This document shows, piece after piece, positions 42,801-55,800 of a stretch of DNA of 64,000 nt. Position numbers and translations under genes: made by a program. Position 1 is the stretch's first letter. Every line of letters begins with the position of its first letter. The notes under the pieces are model-generated. The model had not been told where the DNA came from, did no database searches, and saw only the letters and a list, made by a program, of their open reading frames with translations. Origin of the DNA: Gorsachius magnificus (Eukaryota; Chordata; Aves; Pelecaniformes; Ardeidae); contig CM067084.1 in the NCBI GenBank assembly GCA_034008185.1, positions 63,936,599 to 64,000,598 of the forward strand, read 5' to 3'.

Positions 42801-45700
42801 CTTGTTTTTGTACCAGTCCATACCTAAGGCTCATTAAGATCCAAATAATTGGTGTTTTTGTGCTGGGGTATCAAATCATATGTGTTCTCAGACTATGCAT
42901 AATATTTACAGAGAAGACAGGTTATACAGATAAAACAGTACTGGTAGTCACATCTGGGATAGAAGCAGCAATGTTCTGTGTAACAGCAGAACATAAGGAA
43001 TCAGGAATGCTACATTCAGCCCCTACTTTCAGGCTGAGGAGTTCAAATCCACGCCACTTGGCAGTAAAAAGCTTCCATGCTCAGGGAGCTTCCCTCTCTG
43101 TGGCTGAAGAAAAAGGAACCCAAGATCAACCAAGTACAACGGAGCAGAGGAGCAAATACACAAGGGAGAGCAATACAGTAGCAAGCATTTGTAATTGCAA
43201 CGCTGGTTGGGACAGGAGTCACCCAGGGCTCTGCTATCACCACTGCTTCCAGGACATCTATACAGCTCTGGTGCACATGCAGTCCCCACTGGTGCCTTTA
43301 GCCCTGCTCCATGAGCATGCTCTGAGCAGCAAGAGAAGGGTCTCTGTGCTTCAACTTGCACATTCTGACACACTCTGCCAGTGTGGGAATCCGCAGTGAC
43401 ATAAGAGAGGAGGAGAATGACTCGCACTCTGAGCCTGATGTTTCCAGCACTGTTCAAGGAGAAGGACAAGAGCCTCCTTCCCCCAGGCAGACCTGGAAAG
43501 TTAACCTGTGCCTCTCAACCAGACGAAGGACTTGAAAATTTAAATAATAAAAGAAGAAAACACTCCCTTCTGCTGTCCTTTCCTTGCCTCCATACACACT
43601 CAGAAAGGCTTTTTGAGATCAGCAAGCATCCTCTTATTTCTAGGAGCAATTATTTCTAAGGACAGAGATTTCCCCCAGGACACCTGTATCTAGCACCTCA
43701 GCTGTGAGAAAGGAAGGCATTTCAGCCATCGCTGTGTTCATCTTTCCTGTTTCAAAAGCTCTAGAAGCTGACTGTTACGGGTCTTTTTTCACGGTGCCTT
43801 TCACTTCCCCTGGAGTCTTCACAAGGACCAGACGCTCAGGTTCAAGCACTGTAGTGCTGCATTTGTGGGTGTGAACATTCTCAGCTCTGGCTGTAGAAGC
43901 TTTGCAGTGCAGAGGAGGAACAGGGCTAGGTGATGTGTCTGTGTCTTCCACCACATGCAGCAGCCTTTACTAGTAAGGGGAAGGACAGAGCTGAGATGCT
44001 TTTTTCTTTTATTTTTTTTACAAAGTAAGTGGGGGGGAGTGTATGCATGGGCATACAGGGAGTGTGAAGAAGGGGAAATAGTTTAAGAAATATGATTGAC
44101 CTGGGGTGGCTCTGAGACCACATGTGGGAACAAGACCAGCACAGATACCAGCAGCAGCTCAAACCCTCCCTGATTTTTCCTATCACAGAGCAGAAAAAAA
44201 ATCAGTTTCAGGAAACTCCAGTCAAGAGCAGATTTGGTGTTAAAGAAGCAAAATACAAATCCTTAATTTGTAATAAGAAGATTAACAATAAAGGCAGATC
44301 TTATCTAAAGAATAATGGCCTCTCTGTTGGTTAATATGGGAACATATTGAATTGAGGAAAAGGCATTGAAGCAGCATTAGCCTGGTGCATAGCCCAGTCT
44401 TACAGAATAGTTAATGTTGGATTTTTCTTAGAAGAACACAATTCACTCCCAGCTAAATGGAGTATTGTATTGACCGGGTTATATCTCTGCTAGTTTAAAA
44501 AAGAAAAATCTGTCAGAGCTTTATTTTTCTTTGATTTTTACCTTGCCAAGAATCCACAACCAGAGTGTTAACAGGCAAGGTATGTCCTAGCGTGTAAGTT
44601 GGATGTAAACAAAAAAAGTCATCAGGTTTATCTAGCTTTTGAAGTATGTGCTGTATAATGAACACATTTGAAATGAAACCCATTATTGCTTCAGAAAAAG
44701 AGATGATTACATCCCCTGATTGTTCCAAGCATTACAAAGTACACAAGACAATCACATGTAATTGGTATAAATTGAACATCCTGAACTGCCTGGAGCCTAA
44801 ATTGAGAAAACAGAGAACGAGACCAAAGACCTATAAAATGTTAATGTTTTCTTGAATAGAATGCTGAATTTATATTGTATGTTTCAGTTTTAATTCCAAA
44901 ACTTATTGAAGCTTTCTCTCCAGCTGGCTGACAGATACTGTTAACCCAGCTCCAAACACATACAGCATGCCTTAAGATTCGCTTTTGAAATTTGGTGGTC
45001 CATTTATACAGGATGAAATGTCTGGTATTTGTGTGTGTGGTGTTCATAGCTAGGTGTTAATAGTCCAGTAAGGGTGGAGCATAAATATAATTAATAAATT
45101 TAAAATCATCTGTACTGAAGAGAAGCACATTATTTTGCTGTCAGACAGCAATGGGTCTTCATCTTCATTTCAAAGCATCACTTTCCTGCCACTGTTATAT
45201 TTTCCTATAAGAGAAATGTTATTAACACTGTTATTAACAATGTGGTCTAATAAGAGAAATATTAGAAAACCAGTAATTGTTTTTCCTGTTACAGTTTAAA
45301 TTCTATTAGTTTTTCCATCTAAAAATTAAAAGTAGTATTTTTCCCATTATTTTTAATTACCATTTCTCCAGCTGGATATATAAAACAATTAGCACACAAA
45401 TCTGATGGGATGGTGGCCAGACATAGGATTCTGAGGGGGGGATTGGGGGGAAGGAAACAGGATATAAAGAGGCAGGTCCTAAAGATGTTTCAGATGGTGT
45501 AATTAAGTGACGACAGCTTTAGGGTCTATGTGATTCTTGGTTAGTCCTAACCTGGCTAGGAAAGATGTCTTTCCTGTTTAATGCCTGTTCTGGAATATCA
45601 GAAGGAAAACTGAACACTCTATGGTGTCCAAATCGGGAAACTCTTTTGAACTGTTACTTCATATTGGTTTTAGATGTCATTCGCTGTTACTCTACTTTAG

Positions 45701-45781
45701 GAGGTGCTCCGAATTATATGTAAGGAGCTTGGTATGAAAGAAGAAAGTTTCACCATGGCTGAAAGAGACGATAGTTTTGAG
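45701..45781 (+). other. Possible orphan exon, plus strand
   Basis: 81 bases (27 codons) open in phase 0 between a good acceptor (CTGTTACTCTACTTTAG) and a plausible donor (GAG|GTATCT). The frame reads EVLRIICKELGMKEES then FTMAERDDSFE, a charged, protein-like peptide. I do not recognise a family and see no partner exon nearby. A stretch this short is open by chance about a quarter of the time, so support is weak. Confidence 0.25.
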
Positions 45782-46626
45782 GTATCTTTTAGAGCTTTTG
45801 ACATCCATTGAGTTGATTTCCAGGTTTAGTTACATTCCTCACAGAGGAATTCCACAAGCCTAAATAACACAGGCAGTTTCTTTTGGAAAATTTGAGTTCT
45901 AGACAGTAAAAGCATTGTCAGTCACATGCTCTCTACCAATATAGTAAGATTAGTGTACATTGTCGCTTCCTTCTTTAAATGGGCACAGAAATCCATTACT
46001 GAGAGGACAATGATTTCTGTTCTCAGCAACAAGGAGCTTGCTTAACAGAGCACATGCTGTAATTTAGAAAAGTCTCAAAGGAGAGTCAAGAGATTTCTGT
46101 ACTGGAACCTGATTAAACATTATATCATTTTTATGGATTCCAAATACTATTTAGGGATCACGGATGGGAAAATCAGTTTCAGTTGGAAAGTGATGAGATT
46201 GTTTTACGACATTATCTTTTGTTAGCCATTAAAGTTTATTAAAGATACCATAAGCTACATTATTCCTCCTCTATTTGCAATTTATAGTGGATGTGCCAGC
46301 AGAATACACTAGAGCAGGAAATGTTATTTAAAGTAAGCTAGCTATAAATGGATAAAGTCCATGCAGAAATGAGTACTAATCCTGCTTGCTGCTTAACATG
46401 TCTCTCAACACTTCTGTAGAGGCAGTATTTGATAATATAGTTCCAAAAATGAACTTACTTCCTTGAAGATAACTTAAGAAACTTTTTCTACCTCTACCAA
46501 TTAATCTGTGAGCAATGCAGTTTCAGTTGCTGCATAGCATGAAGTCAATTCAGAGCTGTATGTTGTAAGATAAGTATTTAAGGTATGATGATGCATGTCT
46601 TGATTACAGTAAATTCTTTTTAATAT

Positions 46627-46642
46627 GGGGGGGGGGGGGGGG
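46627..46642. repeat. Poly-G homopolymer, 16 bases
   Basis: Uninterrupted G16 followed by GAAGAG-type purines (AAGAGTGGGG). Sequencing may not have resolved its true length. Confidence 0.85.
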
Positions 46643-49600
46643 AAGAGTGGGGACTTTGGATTGGGGCTTAAATATCCCAACACCCAAATCAAATGTTTCA
46701 AATTAGGTAAGTCAACTCTGAAGTATTTCTGCCTTACAATATAGTTTCTCACTACATTGGTAAGCCTTTCGCTTTTGCCATCTAGATAAAGACAGACCTC
46801 GCTCCTTTTGGCCCTTAACTAACAGAGAGGTGGGCCTTCACCAGGTTGTTTCCATGAACTAGATTAGTCTGATAGGGATATGGTATTTCTTTGGTTCATT
46901 TTATTTACTTACAAAGCTTATACATCATAACTTCATTCCCAGATCAATGCTGGTTTCTCCCTGTGGAGCTTTCTGAACAGATAGAAAGTTCAGACTTCCC
47001 CTGGATTCTGTGCAAACCCCATGAGGAACACTTCACTTGTTCACACTGATGTTGCCATCTGTGCTTTACCCAGCCCTGCTTTTTCAACTGCCTCCTGTGA
47101 TATTTGTCACTGTCAAACAGTTCCATACTGAAGACCACTATTACGGAAGACTATTCCTTTTACCCTCCTCAGTTTAATTCTCACTAAGCTCTCTCTACAC
47201 AGCTTAGGCTGGCATCACAATTGCTTATTTCAGCTATTATGAAATAGAGAAGAATTTTCCCCTCTTTAGAAGGCAATTAGCTCAGCATATACATTGCACA
47301 TGAGGAACTTCATTAATAGAGGCTGTCATCTGGGAAAAGTAATTGATTTGAGGCAGTAAGGGAAGAGACACAAGGTTCGGAGGGCAGAGACACAACTTAA
47401 GCTGGTTTTGACACTAGCCATTTCCTATTAATTTCTCAGCTTGCTACTTACAGAAGAGAACAGGGTAGATAAGAGGATATAGGGTGCTAAAATTATGTAA
47501 GCAAGTTTTGCAATAGGATTTGTCAGTCTTCTTATAAGGGCAGAAATTCTCTTTTGCACTACGTAGCAGAAACAAAAGCAAAAAAAAAAAGCCAATTTCA
47601 CTTGCTATGATGCTGACATTTGCTTTAACCCCAGTAATTTAATACTAATAATTTTCTCTTAAGAAGGTCAGAATGTCATTATAAACTGATACAAAACTAC
47701 TATTTTTTCCAAAAGTTTTAGACAAAACAAGATTTACAGTGCTGCCATGTTAGAGATATATCAAATTATTAATAATGATTTGAAAAAAACAGTTTTACAC
47801 TACATATATAATACAGACATTCAATTAAACAAAGACAAAAGATGTAGCTTCCTAAAAGAAAGATGCACAAGACATAAGGAACTTATTTGAGTCTACCACT
47901 GCCAAGAGTTATGCATTAGTGGATAATAGGTATCATTTGTTAAACTGTTTGCAATATCAGTATCTGTATTTGAGGAAGTTACAGGAACCATCTCATACTG
48001 GCTTCCTGTGGTGAAGCCAGGAGCAAAGCCCTGGAGGATCTACTGCTCCCAGGACTCCAGCTCAGGAACATGGGATCTCTGAAAGTTTAAGTGAAGTTAT
48101 ATCAGGTGCCCTGTTCTGAGCTTGAAAGCCTAAAATGTGAAAGGTGGAGAGAAGGGGAAAGACACAAACACATTCTGGCTAAAGCCGATTCTTGCTGGAG
48201 TGCCCAGCTCCCAGCCCTGTAAGTCACTAGTGGCAAAGCTGAGGATCTGCAAACACATCCTAAAACTTTGCAAGCAAATTTCTGTCAAAACCACTGATGA
48301 GCTGAAACAGAGGCATTCTTACATTTCAGGTTCCATACATCAGAAGTTACCACAAATTATTTAATTTGCTCCTTGAAGCTTACCGTTGTCAGTCTTTTCT
48401 GCCCATCGTCTGCCCACCTTTATAGCAGCTGTCTGTTGTTGCTTGTCTGGTTTTGTTTCAGGGAGGATTTTGTGCACAGAGAAATCTGTTGTTGCTGTAG
48501 TGACCAAAATCATTCCTTCAATATGCTTAATTAATGTTAATCCTATTGACAAAGGTGATGAGACTAGCCTGAGAATGGAGACATGGGCCACAGTGACTGT
48601 ACATTACTTTAATTAAGTCTGATTTACTTGAAAGAGCAATAGTTCATCAAAAGGAGCAGTTTGTTACTTTCAGCCAGTTTCGAAAGTCTTTCTAGAAAGG
48701 CTACACTGAAGGAGGAAAGTAGGGTTTTTTTTAAATACAATGAAACTCATGGAAAAATGGATAATTGTAATGCAAAGTCCTTATCAGTGGGCCTTTCTAA
48801 AAGTCATTTTTTTGTTTTTGTTTTGGGGATTTTTTTTAAATTACCAAACTCTTTTAGCATGGGAAAAACACCCAAAACAAACCCGTAGTGCTAGAGACCA
48901 AAACATACCAAGAAAGGTTAAATGAACAAAAAGGGATTCAGAAGCAACATGGAAAGTTTACTCCTACACCTGTTTTCCCACTTTTCTCCAAAATCTCTCC
49001 CCTTTTCTCTCATCCACACCCAGAAAACAATGCAAGTGATTTGCAAACAAGTGCAGGCAGCCAATACATCTGCAAACAAGCAAAAACTGGAGGAATGAGA
49101 GTGGACTGTAAAATAAACTGCAAACAATAGCTGAGTATTCTTGGCTGTGCATTTAATTTACTCATTTCTTAAGGAAATGCCAATGAGCCTAGCCACAGAA
49201 TTCCCTTACCATGTCCAGTGTTGGGAAGGTCAGCAGCGATACTCAAGAGAAGAGCCAGTTATTACAACTTTGAGAAAGGCCCACTGATAAGGACCTTGCA
49301 TTACAACTGTCTATTCTCATGTGAGTTTCATTAACTCAGAAGTCATCCCTTCTGGACCATTAATTTTGCCTGGAAGATACTCTACCTCAGAAACACAATT
49401 GCTTAATTTGGATGCCCTTACCCACGGTTTTTTTATGTGTTAATTTAGCTTTTTAATATCAGAGGGAGGCATAAATTGAGAGTATGTGACAATATATAGG
49501 AAGAATGCTATATATCCAATCAAACTTTGTGGAACAAGCCACCATAGAAAAGGTTCAAAAAATTTCTGGTAGTAAGGAAGTAGCAGAAAGCTCAGAAGTT

Positions 49601-51690
49601 AACCCAGGTATCCACAGCCCCAAGGGACATTTTCAGACTCAAACAGTAGTATCGTCTATCAATTTTCCATATGTGCATATTTATCACTCTTCAGAAAAGT
49701 GATGGAATCAAGAGCAAGAAGCAGCACTCCAACCTTCAGTTTATGTAACAGAGAAATTATTTAACTTTCATTGTCCTTCCTGGGTCATTAAAACGGTGAA
49801 TTTTCTTCCTTATTTACTTTCTCAAAAAAAAAAAAAGAAATAGGTATTAAACACACAAATTTTGCTGGGTAAGTCTACAGCTAACCAAGGTATGTTGAAA
49901 TAGGCACATATCCAGTCAAATCAATGAGGCAAGGCTGACAGAAATTCTGGATGGCACCGTGTCCTTCTCGGAAAAATGTTTCAACACATTTCAAAACAAA
50001 AAATGTGAGCCAAAAAAGTAAGTATCCATCTGGTATTTATCTGCAATTCTGCAGAACCACTTGACAAAGGAGCAAGTTATGTTCTGCTTGATTAAAAGCA
50101 TGTAACACCCCAGCAAACTTTTGCAATTCTCCCTATCCTTCCCCCCCTCCCTTCAGTTAGACATCTGTGGTAACATAGTACATAAAGATAGTCAGAGATA
50201 CAAACAATGTTTGGAAATACAACCCAGAGCGCACAGTTCTTACAGAGTTGAAGTGTTCTCACTAACCAACCAGATCTGCCAAAGCAGCTTCCCATTTGTG
50301 CCTGAAGAAAACCCACATCTCCCAGGACATAAAGTCAGTTGATTATACCAAACTGGCTATTCCACTTTCAAATCTGCATTTCTATTAACAGTAAGGACAC
50401 TTGCCTGCTTGCCTGATTTCTCCAAGTTCATTCCTGCATCTCCTGTGCTGTGGGACCCTCCTTTTCCCTCCAGAACCCCATCTGCCCCTTCCTACAGGTC
50501 TTTGATTTGCCATCTGTTAGGTTATTACATGAAAGGAGGCTGTACATGCTGCTCTTCATTGAAAGGACTTTTAGCAGAAACACTGCAGTTAACACTGGAG
50601 ACATTTCCAAGGCATGCTGGTGCCTCTTCCAACCTGTGCTTTCTCACCCAAATTCCATTTTGCAGCTCCGGTACCCAAAGTAGCCCTGACTCTAATCAGC
50701 ATTTCCCATCCTATTGGTAAACACCTGCTGTCTTTAGAGTACCACAATAATCTCTGTGTCTCTCATTCCTTGGTGAATCACTTGAAAATGGGGGTGCAGG
50801 TCTCATGAGCAGCTATTCCCTCCTCTTGAGCAGCATACATACACTGCTCTGAATAACTAAACAGTGAGTACATGAAGAGAAACCTGCAGCAGTGAGCAGA
50901 ACTAGAGTGGGTGTTATAGGGAGGCATTTCTCAATGTTCCTGAAGCTAACCAAGATTTTCTGAAACTCTGGGTAATGCATCTAATCAGCTTGCTATGTGA
51001 GGTAAATATCTACAGGTGCAGAGAGAAGAGAAACATCTCCCGCTGTATCAAGGTAGCCAAACCCCAACCCTATTGTGGAAGTACACAACTTAGAGGTATC
51101 TGAGTCTCCATCATTCCCAACACATTACAGAGCCTGTCCTTTATCAGTCAGCCATTCACTTTCTCTACTTCGAAATTTGCATTGCTGTGTGAAAGTTTGT
51201 ACTGTGATTTACTGGTTTAACAAAGAAATGCATTGGTGCACAAAGCAATGAAAAATAACATTTCAAGTATGTGATATATTATATCCCAACTTCATCATGT
51301 TTTTCAAAAAGCAGGTTACCTTCTTGTTTTCATAGATACCAAACCAGAACAGCTACATAAGATGGATGTAAATATAGAAAGAAAAGAAGATGAAACAGAG
51401 TAAGGAGCAAAAAGAGATATTGATGAACGAAGTTACTGCCTTTTGAGGTTTATAGACTGGTATGACGTTTCACATGTAGCCATCCCTAAACAGAGACTGT
51501 AATTTAGACCTCATGTCAACACAGTCACACATCACAAACAGGGGAGAACAGTGCCTAATGTCTAATTTGAAATATTTTAGGTACCCGCCATCCACTTTGG
51601 CTGATGAGGTCTAAAAATGCATCTACAGTACATCCTGTAATTACATGTAAACATTTTAACAATGGAGCCAGAAGATATTTTCAGGGATTT

Positions 51691-51733
51691 TTTCTCTCTC
51701 CTCTTTCTCTCTGTCTAATTTGTCTCTCTCTAG
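51691..51733. repeat. CT-rich polypyrimidine tract
   Basis: Interrupted TCTC repeats (TCTCTCTCCTCTTTCTCTCT, then TGTCTCTCTCTAG). A low-complexity tract with no associated exon. Confidence 0.8.
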
Positions 51734-54700
51734 GGGCTTTTATGTTTAAGGCTCCTCTGTACTCTTCCCATAACAGATCTACAATTTGTTGTTTTATTCA
51801 GAAATATATAATTACATAAAATATTATTTCTGGTTTATATTTCATTCTGTAAGCTACACATATTCAATAATACATTCACTGTTAGAGCCTGCAATAATGA
51901 CAGAAGACATGTGAAAAACTTTCAAACTTTATAATTAAAAACCTCTAATGGCAGATAGGTTTTGATTAAGTGAAAAACGTCATAAAGCCATCAGTTATAT
52001 GTCCAAGGGCAGAAAGTTCCCTGCATCAACAGAAAAATTCTTGCAGTTAAGACTCGGATTCAGGAGGCCTGTGCTCAATTTACAGTACTAGCACAGTATT
52101 CCTGTTTCATCACTGTACAATGCACTTCGGATAATTCTCAGAAGTAATTAGTCTTTGCAGTGTCTAGGGTCATGCATCAGTGTCAAGTTTAGAACTGACA
52201 TTTCACTCTCAATCCACAGCCTGCATAAGTTGTCTAAGGAAAGGATATTAATGAACAGAGAGGAGTAAGGCACAGAAAGGACTTGGGCACTTGCTAGGTA
52301 TGCCAATAGGGTGTGTTCTCTACCCACCAAAGTAAAGCATAAAGGCAGGTATCTTCCAGGTTCTTAGGACATCTGTAAGAGGTAGATGAACTGCAGGAAA
52401 AGCAGAAGATGATAATCAGGCTAACTATTTAGTTGTATGATGCTGGAGGCTTTTACTTCAGATATGCCCATTCATGACACGTTAGTACCTGCAGTTCTAA
52501 TGCCTTGTTTGCATCCTGGTTTGAGAAGTCAGTTACACATGAAAGGTTGGCATGGATACTCTCAGGGCTGGTTCAAAACCTTATAAAGTTAATGAAAGCT
52601 TTCCACAGACTTCAGTTAATGTTTGATCAGTAACATAACTGTCAAGAGCATCAAGTCCTCTTCAGTACTTCTTACTGAAGTAATACTTCCCATAGGCTGT
52701 TGAGAAAAGTGGAGGTGTGCGCATCTGGATTCATTCAGTAACTACAAAAATATCACATGGGTCATATCATTTTAATTACGTTAAGTGAGTGACAAGCAAC
52801 CATTGCTTGTACTTAGCTGGATAAACAAGTAGTTAAGTTGCACTATTAATGATTTGCATGGTTGCTTGTTCTGATGATCACTATCATCCTTACCATTTGT
52901 TTATTGGATCCAAAAGAAAATTAAGTTGTAAAGATTTAAGGGACAGGGATCCCTGACCTTGAAGTCTTTTTGAGAGACTGTGGTGAACTTTGCAGATCAA
53001 TTGGCAGAACCAGAAGCAGGAGCAGCATACCCAAGCTGTTCAACCCACGATAGAACTTTTTGTAACATTAAGAAACAACAACAAAACAGATTTTCTTGAA
53101 AAATAGACATTATTTTCCCTCTTACTATTCAGTTTTTGGGGAATTTCCTGGGGTTTACGGCCCTTTAGATATATTCATTCATACATCATACGAGGAGCCA
53201 TTAGCCAGCTGAACTCCAGTTAAATGCTTATTTCATGCGTTTTAAGTTGTGATAAAAATGTTACTGATTCCCATGCCAGCTGTTATCTCTCTCAACTGCA
53301 CAGCTACTTGTTTTCTAGTGGAAAGAAGATATTCTAATATGCTGCATATTAATATGCAAGCATTGGTTCTTCTTTTTAAGAACTGTCTAGTCGCTTTTCT
53401 TTAGAAGTTGTCCAGTGAGTATTCAATTTAAAGTGTTAAATCCTTCTGTTCTATATAATCTTCCCCATATTCTTTAGTATTCAACTTCATTCTGAATGGA
53501 ACTTTGTAAAGTAGTACTTTTGTACGCAACAAACCTCTTCCCTCTGTGCAGTCAATTTTTTTCTTTGACATTTTAAACAACCGTTTTTCCCATTGGAGCC
53601 ATTACAGTCAAAAAAGTGCAAGTCAAGGGCAACTTCTCTTGTAATGATCAAGAAACACTTTTCAGATATACTTTTCAAGTTATCCTCAGGCATAGATATT
53701 CATAAGATCAGTATATTCATAAGATCACTTTGCCTTGCATACTCTTTGTGCCAGCTGGGGAGGAAGAAGGGAGGGAAAAAAAAGTCACAGCATGATTGCC
53801 ATATCCCAGGTTGAGTCTGCAGATCGGCAGTTACAGAACAGCTTACCTTTAAATGTGGGCTGGAATTCATAGAGCAAAAATGAGCATGGTGCTCACACAA
53901 GTCATTTGGTCAAAATAAATAAATGACAGTACTCCAAACGCTAGGTGTTTATTCCCTCACAACACTGATGACTCCGAAGTACACCACTACAAATCAAATA
54001 TTAGATATATAGGGTGTAACAGGGAAGGGGCAGACTTCTAAAAAAGACATAAAGTTGGATAAAAGAAGTATTCAGATAAAATGGGTAACTTCAACTCATT
54101 AGCAGAGGTTCATTCCACAGCTGCTTTATCCAACAGAACTCAGGATGATTACTACTCCTCAAATGCCAACGGTGATCCTCTGTATTTCAGTGAAATGCTA
54201 GCCCTTTCCTTTAATGTCTAGCTGTATAACTACCATTAGATCTCTGCTAGAGATTTGGCTCTGAAAAGCCATTAATTTAAAATACATATTTTTAATATCT
54301 TTTTTTATGAGCATAAAAGTGAACTTTAATAACTTCCTCACGTGCTTCAAACCCCTTCTCAACATGAAGCATGTTATTAATAAAATGTCACAAACAATTC
54401 AGCTTACCATCTTATTGCCATGTATTAAGTTCTTCCCAAACACACATTTTTAGAAACACGTTGTTAAAACAAATATGATTGTTGGCTTTCATTGCATAAC
54501 TGTCCAAAAAGATTATGTCTTTCCTTTTAGGGAAAAACCACCTGAGTCCTCCTGACCAGACACAGTCTCATTCTCAGCAGGTACAGTTACAATGTTGTAG
54601 TTTACTGTTCTGCAAGTGTGTGTCCCTTCCCCACTTGTTCTTGAAAAACTTCATCGCTGAGCTCGCAATTACTCCCAACCTTGTCCTTCTGGTTTGTACT

Positions 54701-55683
54701 CACCTATCCTTTTTCAGGTAGCTTCTATCATTCTTTCCATTCCCTCTCATTATCTATGTATGTGACAGCAAAGCCCTGGCTTTTCTCCCCTTTCTAGCTT
54801 TATTAACTCTCAGGCAAGCACTTTGTCAAATAACAGCCTTCTTATTCAGTGCCCCACTCAATATTTTTCTCTTCCTAACAGCATCCTATTTGGAGACAAT
54901 ATAAGACATTACTGTAAATAATATTTTCATAACACCAATTCATTGAGAGATACATCTAAGATTGCCTCTGCAGAGACACCTCAGGAACCAACTAAGCTCA
55001 CATATCTGTAAAGGTGGCAACTCGCACATATCTATTTACATCATATCCCAGAGAATTGCCATGGTAATTTCAGTTTTAAGCTCAATACAAAAACTAGCTG
55101 TGTCCTGCTTGTTCCCTAGGCTGAAGTTTCTATTCAATAAAGCTCCAAAGGAAAGGATCAATCATGATATTATGCTGCTGCATCACAAAGGTTCGTTCAA
55201 ATTGGGGGTCATTGCAGGTGATTAAGTCAAAAGTCAAGAGACATTTGCTAAAGATTATTTCATCTTTTAGAACTTCAATACTTGTAAAAAAAAGTTGAAT
55301 TACCTTCAAAATTAGAACAACTAAGCAATTGTATTGTAAAACATATTTTGCTGTTAATGTAACTGCTTTCAGCCATATTTCTTGGACATTTTGTATTTGA
55401 CAGAAAGAAGGAAGAAATCATGCCAATTTGTTTTATGTAAGTGGTGAACCTGATGAACTCAGTCAATTACATGATAGCCGTGATCTATTTGTACCAGAGG
55501 AGAAGTGAATCATAAGTTTTTACCTGGAATGAATTATCAGAGGAAAAAGATAAAATGTTGACATTAATCTTCATCATGGTAAATAGTGTAGCCATTTCTT
55601 ACTGCTGTTAGGTTGTGCTCCAGGTTATACAGATGCATACTGAGACATGGTTCACTACAAATGACTTCAAATGGGGGTTTTGG

Positions 55684-55800
55684 GGATGGGGCTCTGAGCA
55701 ACCTGATCTAGTTAACAGTGTCCCTGCTCACTGCAGGGGGGGTGGACTAGATGACCTCTAAAGGTTCCTTCCAACCCAAAACATTCTATGATTCTATGAT
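55684..55800 (+). mobile_element. CR1 tail fragment, plus orientation
   Basis: About 117 bases: GCTCTGAGCAACCTGATCTA, TCCCTGCTCACTGCAGGGGG, GACTAGATGACCTC, CCTTCCAACCCAAAACATTC and a TATGATTCTATGAT end. Nearly the same sequence as the inverted copy at 61251-61370. Confidence 0.93.

Larger units (their letters stand above)
32711..45700. other. Intergenic, gene-poor
   Basis: AT-rich sequence without recognisable coding exons, RNA genes or large transposons. It contains a C-rich tract (33710-33729, quadruplex-capable on the minus strand), (TG)n at 35582-35620 and (AAT)n at 36876-36896. The longest open frame (42797-43399, 200 codons) lies in a slightly more GC-rich patch and has no recognised feature; an antisense frame (43029-43469, 146 codons) overlaps it. 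Confidence 0.6.
45782..55683. other. Intergenic, gene-poor
   Basis: No recognised gene, RNA gene or large transposon. Contains a 16-base G run (46627-46642) and a CT-rich tract (51691-51733). Open frames are short and overlap on both strands, as expected by chance. Confidence 0.6.
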
